17,678 nucleotides of DNA from Rodentolepis nana (lineage: Eukaryota > Platyhelminthes > Cestoda > Cyclophyllidea > Hymenolepididae), in NCBI GenBank assembly GCA_900617975.1, contig UZAE01000842.1, forward strand, positions 1 to 17,678. The letters are read 5' to 3'. Every line of letters starts with the position of its first letter. Within the stretch, counting starts at the first letter, position 1. The position numbers and the translations under genes are program-made. The notes below the pieces were generated by a model, which was given only the letters and a program-made list of their open reading frames with translations, did no database searches and had not been told where the DNA came from. This document shows, piece after piece, positions 1 to 8,727 of the stretch.

Positions 1-134
1 CCCCCCAAGAAACTCTGCTACAGATCGTTAACCACTTCAGAATCTGGTTTGAGTCCACAGACTTTAATTACATTCTCGTTTACTAATAGAGTATACATTA
101 TATTCAAGAGAACGATAAAAATTCATGAGGAAAA

Positions 135-322
135 TTAATTTGGAAGAAAATAAATGGAAATTCGGTCCAGGGAATTAAGGATTGTTGTCCGTCTTCTCAG
201 ATCAGAAGAGCGTAGAAAGTGTCGCTTTGCAAAAGCTTTTTTGAAGAGAATCACAGTGGATCTGATGTCAAGGTTGAGAATGTCCCTCAGAGACGTGAAC
301 AATCGACTCGGTAACTTCTCCA
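135..322 (-). CDS. Possible terminal exon of the C2-domain gene
   Basis: Downstream of the GTATGT donor at 701, the next exon must begin with two bases of a split codon. An acceptor ending at 323 (ATAAG) gives an open frame to a TAA at 135-137. It adds about 62 residues rich in Leu, Arg and Lys, including FTSLRDILNLDIRS and KRHFLRSSDLRRR, which look like amphipathic basic helices. A rival acceptor some 10 nt upstream (TTCAAAAG) also keeps phase, but it ends after about 20 residues (…VSEGHSQP then TGA). The polypyrimidine tract is modest for both. A comparable open frame exists on the opposite strand (154-336), so the open frame alone is weak evidence. The true last exon may also lie outside the window. 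Confidence 0.28.
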
Positions 323-701
323 CTTATGTCTTTTGAAGAGAAGTGCCTACTGGCAATAAATCTATTTATTTAAACGATTCGTTAAGAGGATGAATACCGT
401 TAAAATCCTGCTGATTTAGGAGAGAAATGCGAAAGGATACTGTAGAATGGATCGAAAGTGCAATATCAATGACACAGCATGGCAAGATCAGCCTTCATTC
501 AACCCCTAATCCATTGTCTACCTAGTCATATTCTAACAAATTGCACTTAGTGGGTTCAATTTTGACTGTTCGATCTTAACAAATAAAAATATTAATGTGA
601 GTTATAACTATGCCTGACTAAATCGTTCTCTGTCTGAATTTTCAATACCAATACTTTGCAAATGGAGCAAAGGTATTTTCGAACCGTGAATGATGACATA
701 C

Positions 702-3673
702 CTTCTCTCATAGGAGGCGGCGCATTTGAACTCGGTGGAGGAAGATCTCCAGCAGAGGCATTCCACACATCATTCGCATTTCCCCTTCCGCCGCCATCAG
801 CCCCAAACACTGAAGACGGTCTACCACGACTTCCATAGGAGTCATGATCATTTTGTTCCGGTGAAGCGAGAGGGTTGTAACTGCCTCCTCCATTGACAAG
901 ACTACTCTCCACAGCCATCCCTCCAGTCAACTCAGACGCAGCTGAAGTCCAGCCACCGACCGTGGGAGCTAGACCTGCATGAGAAGAAATGATTGAAGCT
1001 CCCATCAGGACAGAACCTTCATCTGGTTGAGGTTGGTGACTCGGCATGCCGGAGGCTGAAATGAAGCTAGCTCCACTGCGATTTTCACGATTCCTATTCT
1101 TAATGTCGCGGAACTTAGCACCTAATCGAGAATGACCTTCAGAACCTTCCCCACCGATACCAGACTGAGATGGAACAATTGAACCACTATAAAATTTTAA
1201 AAAGTCATTGTTGGCTAAACCAGAGAAGACGAAAATATAACAATCTATATCAATTGTGAGAAGTATAATACTCTTGGATTTTCTTTTAAAAGTAAGATAA
1301 CAAAATAACAACTCCTCTTCCCTACTACTTATTTTGCAATTCCAAGTGGTTAAAAGTTCTTTTAAAATGAACGGTTGAAAAAAATCTACCCTATCATGAA
1401 AAATGGGTAAATAGAAACACTGCATGCTACCTTTATTCAAATAAAGGGACTCACTGTTGGGAGGATTTTAAAGCCGCTCCAAGATGAGAGAGAGATCCTT
1501 TGATGGCTTGCTTAGCACTATGACCTCCAGAAGAGCCAGAAATTGGGACAGTGCCTTCCGGCCAGTAGTCAGTTGCCCAAATCCAGAAAGACAGCTGACC
1601 ACAGGGTGTGGGGTTGTGTTTAGTCGCTTGAAGTTCACGGACATGGAGCTGAGAGGTAACAAGTGAGGGGGGTGGGGAGGGTGGCCAGAGATCAGGCAAG
1701 TTGATGATCACTTGGCCAACTTCACGTTCTTTTCCATCCACTACTAGCATTCGAACATTGTCAACTGGTTTTGGGGGCGCTCTGAAAAACAAAGTAAAAG
1801 ATTAGAAGAACTATTTTCAAAACATGGAGCAGAGACCAATTTCAAGTCTAAAACGCCTAGCACATATCAGTGACCCACTCTTCATAGGCATCATTTCAAA
1901 CTCGTAAAAACATGGGAGAAATAAAACAAGATGACCAGGCCACATTTATTCTTATAAATTCAGATTAGGTTTGACCAAGGTTTAAAAAGTTAAAACAAAT
2001 CCTGAACAGATAGAAGGAAAATTGAAATATTCAAACGGCAAAAAAGCAATGACGTCGCAAAGGCAGAACTGATAAAATACCTGATTTTTCGTAGCTATTC
2101 TTCAGCCTATAAACCCTATCTTCTACAAATATTCACAAAGACCGCAAGACAGAGAAATTGTTGATTGGAGAGATTTGTTGAGCTTTGAGGGTTGATAGAT
2201 AGAATCTATATGGATGGATGGAACGTAGCGGCTTGGAAAGGATACTTGGTTATTTAAGTGATGTAAAGGTCATGACACAAATAAAGTGGGAATAGAATAT
2301 ATCGGTGCAGGTGTTTCTGCTATATTAGCAAATTCACCGGAACACTCACAAATTATAAAACTACAATTAGTCTACCATTATCCTTTCTAAATTCAAAAAT
2401 TTCTGCATTTGGTTGTCAGATCAGACCTTGACCAATTGAACATTTTTGTTAAACTCTTGAGGCATTTTATTGAAAAGCAATCAGTCAAGTATGAGAAATT
2501 TTCGATGGTTGTGTTATATAAAGAAATTGACATCATAGGTCCTATCAGGTTAAATAAAGCGTGAAATCTCAGACTGATTGAACACTAGATGCTCAAACAC
2601 AGTTAACTGAAAGCTCAGATTTATGACAGTAATAAATACTGCTAATCTGGAAATTTCCAGAAGCCAGATAAAGTTATAATTATAGTAAATAAGATTGTAG
2701 ATATTTTATTATTATAAATATTAAGTATGATACAGCAATTGAACAGCCTAGCAGGATTAATAAATAAATAATGGTTATTTTGTCAAGTTAAATAATGAAA
2801 AATGAACGTTAGAACAATTGATGGAATAGCATTAATTGATAAATAAAATATGTAGAAGCATAAATAGACATTTCTTAAATGAATCAGTTGATCTTCGGAT
2901 TAAAATTTAGACTCAAAAATGGGTTCAAATTTCTTTTATTGATGTTAAAAAACAACAAATATCCTCCCATATGTGCCGAATTTTACAATTATATTGAGAA
3001 AACGACTAAAACTATCTAAGATATTTAACTTCAAAAAAAGAAACAATATTTACTTCAACATTATTTAACAACACCATGGCAAGATGAACTCATTAAGAGT
3101 AGTTTTTTAGAGACGCACTAATGGTAAAAAATATGATTAATAATAAAAATAAATCTGTCCGTTAGGGAAAAATCTAGAAGGCGCTTGTTTGAGACGATAA
3201 TAAATTAACTAAAATTAAGTAAGTACTGTGATGCATTATATATGGATGAGCGACCTAGTAGGGCACCCACTCAACCGTGAAAATCTTCACTCTCAAGAGA
3301 GTTTGGAGTGCTCACACGTTAGCCTATCGGCAATGTCACGTGATTTCTCTTACTTATGTAACTCACATCAGAACTTCGCAATCCCAGCGAGGAAACCCAT
3401 CCTGCTCATCTACTATCCCAGTGGCCTGTTTCTTCTCACCGCCGATGAAAATAACACGCCATTTTCGGGTCTGAGGAGCTAGAAGATTAAGTATCAAAAA
3501 TTTCAAATAGAAACCCACTTTTCTTGCTTCCAACCACACGGTAATCCAAATTCCTACCGTCATGAACTAAAATTAATAATAAGTGATAAAATAGTAATTA
3601 TAATCTATATTAATTGTCTTAAGACTCTGGTTGACTCACCAACAATTTTAACACATCTTGGAAGACGCGACAT
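702..3673 (-). CDS. C2-domain protein with Gly/Ser-rich tail (3' end unresolved)
   Basis: Four exons read on the minus strand: 3673-3640, 3478-3367, 1781-1455 and 1186-702. All joins agree in phase and use GT-AG introns of 161, 1585 and 268 nt, with donors GTGAGT, GTGAGT, GTGAGT and GTATGT. The start ATG (3673) is preceded by an in-frame TGA. The 319 codons seen begin with a C2-like sandwich at about residues 7-120: CVKIVA, KWRVIFIGGEKK (17-28), PRWDCEVLI (41-49), VGQVIINLPDL (70-80) and GQLSFWIWA (110-118). C2 domains bind membranes or proteins. The Asp clusters that bind calcium in classical C2 domains are not evident, and the loop after strand 1 is very short. Residues 125-319 are low complexity (Gly, Ser, Asn, Pro) with a basic patch near SRLGAKFRDIKNRN. 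The order C2 then basic, disordered linker recalls class I Rab11-FIP proteins, but I see no Rab-binding coiled coil, so this is only a suggestion. No gene name is recognised. Confidence 0.62.
1782..3366 (-). other. Long intron 2 of the C2-domain gene (1585 nt)
   Basis: It has a GTGAGT donor at 3366 and an acceptor TTTGTTTTTCAG ending at 1782. The sequence is AT-rich with many stops on both strands. I found no open frame with credible splice sites, no long direct repeat, and no copy of the two repeat families seen elsewhere in the window. An ORF of about 84 codons on the plus strand at 3228-3482 is largely the antisense of the C2 exon 3478-3367. Confidence 0.55.
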
Positions 3674-3683
3674 TAATCATATA

Positions 3684-3692
3684 CTAGAAAAA
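3684..3692 (-). promoter_or_regulatory. 3' splice acceptor just upstream of the C2-gene ATG
   Basis: Read on the minus strand, TTTTTCTAG ends at 3684 and lies 10 nt before the ATG at 3673. It is either the end of a 5'-UTR intron or a spliced-leader trans-splicing acceptor, which flatworms use. The first exon would then be only 44 nt (3683-3640). A short out-of-frame ATG lies between the acceptor and the chosen start. Confidence 0.4.
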
Positions 3693-6600
3693 GATCATTA
3701 ATATAATAATAATATATTATTAGGACTATAAAAACAATCTACAAAAAATGAAGCGAAGAAACTCAATGTAGGGATAACGTAAAATATATTTGTTAAAAGT
3801 TAGCAAATATATACGTTTTTGGTATTTATATAACAATTACCGGAGGCAATCGGCACTTACTAAGGCACAGCAGGTAAAATACAATGATGGAAGCAAAACT
3901 ACTAGAGGACACTTGAGACGCAAGGCAAAATGACCGCGCGATAAGACACGTTCAAGGCTGCATTTTAATTGATTCGAACGAAATAAAAGATATTATTTAA
4001 AAAATTCAGTTTAAGTAAATTATAGATGAACCATTGATTTAACATATACAAAGAATTATTATTTTAATAAATAATAATTTAAATTGTCATTTCTATTTTA
4101 ATTTGAAAATTTTCCTTTCTTTTAATATAAATTTCCATGAAGTTTCTTATAATTTTTCTGAGCAACTGATCAAAAATTGTGTAGATAAAATATCCAGTTA
4201 TTGAATTCCTATTAATAGTGATCAATTGTTTGACTTTATTTTTATTTTTGCCTCGAATTAATATTTCGAAAACTCTTAGCAGTTTTCGATATTTCGTTAA
4301 TCATTGAAATCTTTAAATGTCCACAATACTAAAATAAGATTCACCATGTGAATGAACTATTTACGTCTTACGTTTGCAATTATGCTGTAAAATTTTACGG
4401 CACGAGCCTTTGGGTTTTCTAAGTGAGTCAGTTGTTTCCAAAGTTAATTAAGCATACGAGTATTTCCAATTGCTTTCTAAAACATAATGTAAATTTTAAG
4501 TTATTTGTAAATAAGTATTTGACACTGATTAGTTTGTACAACTGTGTAACGATTGCTTAAATGCTATTTTTTCCTACAATTCCAGGTTACATTTTTAGCA
4601 ATATATATGTCTCTTATAACATGTTAGTTTTGAAACAAAAGTTGACTTATCTAAGGACAACTCTGACGTTAAATTCAATTTTAGATTAATACAACTCATC
4701 GAGGCTTACAAAGTAAGAGGAACTAGATGGTGGGGAAAGTGTTTTGGTCATAGAAATGGGAAAGCATAGGGAATATTTTCATGATAGAGCTTACCTCCAG
4801 TATGGATAGTTGTGTTTTGCCATATGGCACTGCTAATGCTTTATTTAATGCAAATAATTCGCAGCTTACCAAATTACGTTGGTCGTGGTATCGAACAATT
4901 GTTTATTTTCTAAGAAATGGGGTTACTAAGTACCAAGCCGGAATCTTTAATAAATAAGTCCAAAGCAAGTGTTACGTTTTTTGTTAGCTTTGTCTCTTCA
5001 GTTTTTCATCAGATAGCTTTTTGCCGAGTTTTGTGCAACGTTTGGAGTGGGAAAAGCTAAGTGGTAGTTAAAATTAAGACAGGATAGAAAAGGTAATAGT
5101 TAATACGAGCTACAATAGGAATACCAAATTTATATATATAATGTTTAAGAACTAGATGTTCTCTCAATAGATCCCAATAATCTCAAAGAATTTAGGAAAC
5201 AGCTTTACCGTTCGTCATTTACCAGCCTTTTGGTATGCATTTCATAGAAATAACATGCAAGCGGTACGTGAAGCCTATTTTGTACTAGACTATAAGAGCT
5301 CGGCTCTCTATTAGAGTCTGAAATGTGAAAATATGGGCCTAGGTGCTCCTAAATCACCACTTTTCTAGTTGTAATAACAGGAGGTAGGGGGGTTAAGAAT
5401 TTTTCATTTAAGTGAATAAAACCAGTTACTCTTTGCAGAAATTCAATGAACTCATGTCATTATACTAGTACCTTTGTTATTCAAACTGAACTCACTTAAC
5501 TCAGCAACTTACAGAGGGGTGGAGTTTGCATAAAAGTCCAATCTTTTGAAATGGCTGAATTCAGATGCATGCTATTTTCTACTATCAGTCGAATTTACTG
5601 ACAAGTAAGGTTGTTCACTAGTGGAAAGCAGCATCAGCAACTTCCATACAGGACTCCTGCTTCCAAAGCGCTCAAACCTTGCAGAACTTGTAGATAAAGC
5701 GGCACCAATGGCAGCGATAAGGGAAAATGCTTTGTTTGGGTATTAACTACACTTATTCTGTGATAGAATATTAAGCTATCAGTAAAATCTCTGAGTTTAT
5801 TTCGCAAGGACGATAGGGCTCCATTTTCTTCAGCTTGTTTAAATATAATTGACTAAGCAAATGCGCAGATCTCATCGATTTTCCGTTTAATACAATTAAA
5901 TTATTGGTGAATGTGTCATTTTTTAGTGGCGTTAGCACTACAGTCGCAAAAGAAGAACCAAAGCTGCACACTTGCTATAATCGTTACCACACGATTGCGA
6001 CAACTTATTTTTTGCTTCTTATTTCGTATTGTGAAGGCTTCGTATTTTACCATTGCATTTGATTTTCACCTTAAATTCACTTTTAGGCTTTATGCAAATA
6101 CATTGGGTTACATTTATTTGGATTTAAAAGCCGAATTCTATCAGGATTTTATTTTAGTTAAAGTAACTTAATGACATAATCTTAGTCAAGATTTATTACC
6201 TAGCGCAAATTTTAATTGGCACTTTCTGGAAGATAATATAAATATATTTCCCAAAAAGAGTGGATTTATTAACAATCAAAAAATCTATTCTTTTTGAATG
6301 AAATACGTCGTAAAGATATAAATTTTAAATGCTGACTTAATTACTTTAAGATTGCTGTAATATAGTTCACTACAAAGACTTATCATAGCAGTCTTAAGCG
6401 TTCAAGAACATATAAGCAAGTTTGGACGCAGCGATCAAGTATGGGAGTGGGTCAGATACATCCCATTTAATCGGCCTTCAATATTTCTACAATGTAAGGT
6501 AACATTGATTGCATTTAATGACCAATCATGATGGTAATCTGTTATTATTTGGAATAAAATCCCTCCATTTTATACTTTCAACTGCGGACATAACCTAATA

Positions 6601-7425
6601 TGTTTTTGGAGCAAATTTATGCTGTATTTTTATGTGCTTAGTGGGATTTCCAACGGCTTCATTAAGGTTTGGTCAATTAATTTTTTGTCAATTACCCGAT
6701 ACAAGAAAGATCCATTATGTTTTAGTAACATTACACACCTCTGTAAAAATATCGCGCATGATTCGACAAATACTAAGCAATTGTTTCTTTAAAATAAAGA
6801 GATGTAGAAGCGACGTGCCATTACCAATATTTGAGCATTAATAATTAATGTTTAAGAAAGAACCCTCTAACTTTTAAAATTTATAGTGTTGTACACATTT
6901 CAATTGACAGTTTTACAAATTGGATGCAATTCCTAGTTTCAACATTTCTGACCCAAACGTACCAAGAATTTATTCGCATCTTTTCTCCCACTTGTTACCT
7001 TTTGAATTCTTAAAGGGTAGAGAGTACAGTTGAAAGAAACTCGAAATTTGTACTACCTGTGTAGAAAACTCGAAAGTGGGGCATGGGACACTAGGTTAAG
7101 TGGTTATAAATAGTCATTCCTTTGTAAATCTTAAAGAGAATCGTAAACTCGGACAGTTTCAGGACAATAAATCAACTCTAAAAGATTTGTATACTAATTT
7201 GAAACCTTATATCCCCCGCAGATGGTGTGCCTTCAAATTTCCCCCCGAAAAGGTAGATCAAACGTGGGTAGGCATTACCTCGCTCTTCTTCATTTCTCTA
7301 CAAATTCCTATTAACTGAACACAAAACAAGAGGAAATCTTCGAAGCACGATTCTTTTTCCATAGTTCCACTTTGAACGCCTGGCTTCTCTACTTGAGTGG
7401 TCATACTCTTAATGCTGGTATAATG
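3693..7425. other. Gene-poor AT-rich tract
   Basis: This is nearly 3.7 kb without a gene I can support. Open frames of 60-86 codons occur (5911-6171 plus, 6632-6841 plus, 7100-7318 plus, 5771-5971 minus). They have no recognisable motif, have skewed Phe/Leu/Ile/Lys content typical of AT-rich non-coding DNA, and lack convincing flanking splice sites. A less AT-rich patch at about 5609-5746 is open on both strands and is listed separately. Promoter elements of the C2 gene probably lie at the low end of this stretch, but none can be pointed to. Confidence 0.5.
5609..5746 (+). other. Unassigned coding-like island
   Basis: This patch is less AT-rich than its surroundings and stays open on both strands. 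The plus frame (to TAA at 5744) includes LLLPKRSNLAELVDKAAP. The minus frame (about 5742 down to TAG at 5572) includes FSLIAAIGAALSTSSARF. An acceptor-like TTGTTCACTAG precedes it on the plus strand at 5611-5621. It may be a relic of an exon or mobile element, or chance. I recognise neither peptide. Confidence 0.2.
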
Positions 7426-7429
7426 AGTG

Positions 7430-7746
7430 TGTAGCGGATTGGTACCTTAGGAAAGCCTGACCGAATCAGAAATCTCTATGGCAGATCCTCCTACATCTAG
7501 CTAGACTCCCAGAACCAGCTAAGCTATAGCCCAGCTATAAAAGGAAACAGACGTGTAGCAAGGAGCACGTTTATTCAGTAAATATATTGCGGATAAAGTG
7601 TGTACACGCAGGGAGCTACTCATGATCAGGATGGGGATTAGGTTAAACAAACGGAGGTTAACGATTGGTCACTGTTTGTACAGTCGCACCTCCCAATCCT
7701 GGCATGCAGGCATATGATGACGCACAAAGCGATAACGTGCCCCACA
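7430..7746 (+). mobile_element. Solo LTR-like insertion, copy 1
   Basis: This 317-bp element begins TGTAGCGG and ends CCCCACA (TG...CA termini). It is flanked by the 4-bp direct repeat AGTG at 7426-7429 and 7747-7750. It matches, in inverse orientation, the segment 17150-17490 along its whole length, including shared blocks such as CCAGAACCAGCTAAGCTATA and GAGCTACTCATGATCA. A TATA-like CTATAAAAGG lies at 7535-7544. I see no internal region, tRNA primer site followed by coding sequence, or second LTR next to it, so a solo LTR left by recombination is the simplest reading. A very short non-autonomous (TRIM-type) element is an alternative. It sits about 1 kb upstream of the Kelch gene in the same orientation. 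Confidence 0.72.
7535..7544 (+). promoter_or_regulatory. TATA-like box inside LTR copy 1
   Basis: CTATAAAAGG lies about 105 bp into the LTR, as expected for a U3 promoter. In the copy at 17150-17490 the same place reads CTATGAAAGG, so that promoter is probably damaged. Activity is not shown by the sequence. Confidence 0.45.
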
Positions 7747-7953
7747 AGTGTGTGGTTCTGACTTCCCGCACGACCTTTCCTTCTAGATTTCAGGGGTAAG
7801 TCGGGCATTTAGTAATTATTCCGTTGAAATTGATGTAATCTTAATGCATCGATAGTTTTAACAAATAATTATTTATTGTGATCTTATCAAAATTGAGTGC
7901 GTAGACACTTCGAGTTCCCTTGTTATTTCATTTCATTTAGGCATATAGCATAT

Positions 7954-8258
7954 TTATTATTAATCAAATGGCAGGCGTCTTGATGGTTAGCATTAGCCCT
8001 TTAGTTGACTTCAGGCTTCACAGAGGGGGAGAAAGTCGTGATGGGGAGAGGAACAGAAGAATGTTTCAAAGGTATAAGAGACAAACACAAAGGTAGAACA
8101 AAGGTGAGGTGAGTACTGTAGAAATAGTCGAATATGGCATAGAGTGAGGTGATGGTAATTTGAAGTGAGAAGTCAACTGCCAGTTAATAGACTTTTTTGT
8201 CGTATGAGCCTACATTGTCCAGGGTGCACCACGTGGAGGTAAGTCTATCACACACCCC
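7954..8258 (-). mobile_element. SINE-like retroposon, copy A
   Basis: This 305-bp element is flanked by a 14-bp target duplication with one mismatch: GGCATATAGCATAT at 7940-7953 and GGCATGTAGCATAT at 8259-8272. On the minus strand it starts GGGGTGTGTGATAGAC and ends with an A/T-rich tail (CATTTGATTAATAATAA), so it was inserted by target-primed reverse transcription in minus orientation. The second copy at 12018-12258 is closely similar apart from a missing internal block of about 60 bp. No protein frame runs through it. A clear tRNA-type A/B box pair is not visible, so the RNA of origin is unknown. It could also be the truncated 3' end of a LINE. Confidence 0.75.
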
Positions 8259-8272
8259 GGCATGTAGCATAT

Positions 8273-8727
8273 AAAATCGTTCCTATGGATACAGTGTTTT
8301 ACAAAAGCATTCAGTCCCTAAGCTTACATGATTTAAAATATGCATTTAATTTTTCCCTATTTTAACGAAGTTCACTAAAATAATGTCCCCCTCCCCACCT
8401 AAATAAAAGTAATTATATAGAAATCTTAATATTTCATCCCACAAACTTTTCAAATTATTGTCGTTTAACTATTGTACGTTTTCGATGATAGGACAATTTG
8501 TATTTGTGCTGTTGTGCGGAGTCATTTTTCCATCAACTTTCGCAACTTAAGCACAGCCGTATTTCAATTAAAATTTAATGACTTATTTACTAGTTGGTGC
8601 TCCAATAAGCTCATCCTAATTGGGAAATGCCTGTTTCTTGCGAAGATGGTATAATTACCAACATTACGTCTCTTAAAGCACACACGCACACATTCGCACT
8701 CTCTGCACAAGTGTAAGGTCAGTCGAA
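8273..8727. other. 5' flank of the Kelch gene
   Basis: No gene can be supported here. Just before the ATG there is a CA-rich run at 8678-8698 (CACACACGCACACATTCGCA) followed by CTCTCTGCAC. An in-frame TAA at 8674-8676 lies upstream of the start codon with no ATG in between. No TATA box at a convincing distance was found. A minus-strand frame over 8564-8749 is low-complexity shadow. Confidence 0.5.

Noticed and set aside
592..1440. A single 282-codon minus-strand gene starting at 1440
   Set aside because: The first part (about 1440 down to 1187) is intron sequence, with a Phe/Leu/Ile-rich translation. The acceptor at 1187 and donor at 701 delimit the real exon 1186-702 in phase with the upstream exon. 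The last codons run past the GTATGT donor.
3228..3482. Plus-strand open frame of 84 codons
   Set aside because: It is mostly the antisense of the C2 exon at 3478-3367, which has proper splice sites, matched phase and a C2-like protein pattern. The plus-strand peptide has no recognisable features.
3851..3960. Possible upstream exon of the C2 gene with a GTAAGT donor (minus strand)
   Set aside because: The only open frame between the TGCAG acceptor and the donor ends in the wrong phase for the C2 exon at 3478, whereas the exon 3673-3640 fits in phase and has an ATG.
5911..6171. Plus-strand 86-codon frame
   Set aside because: Hydrophobic, Phe/Leu/Ile-rich composition typical of random AT-rich DNA, no domain and no splice-site support.
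7100..7318. Plus-strand 72-codon frame
   Set aside because: It is moderately hydrophilic and could be a relic, but its putative start is a non-ATG codon, it has no recognisable motif and nothing nearby can be joined to it in phase.
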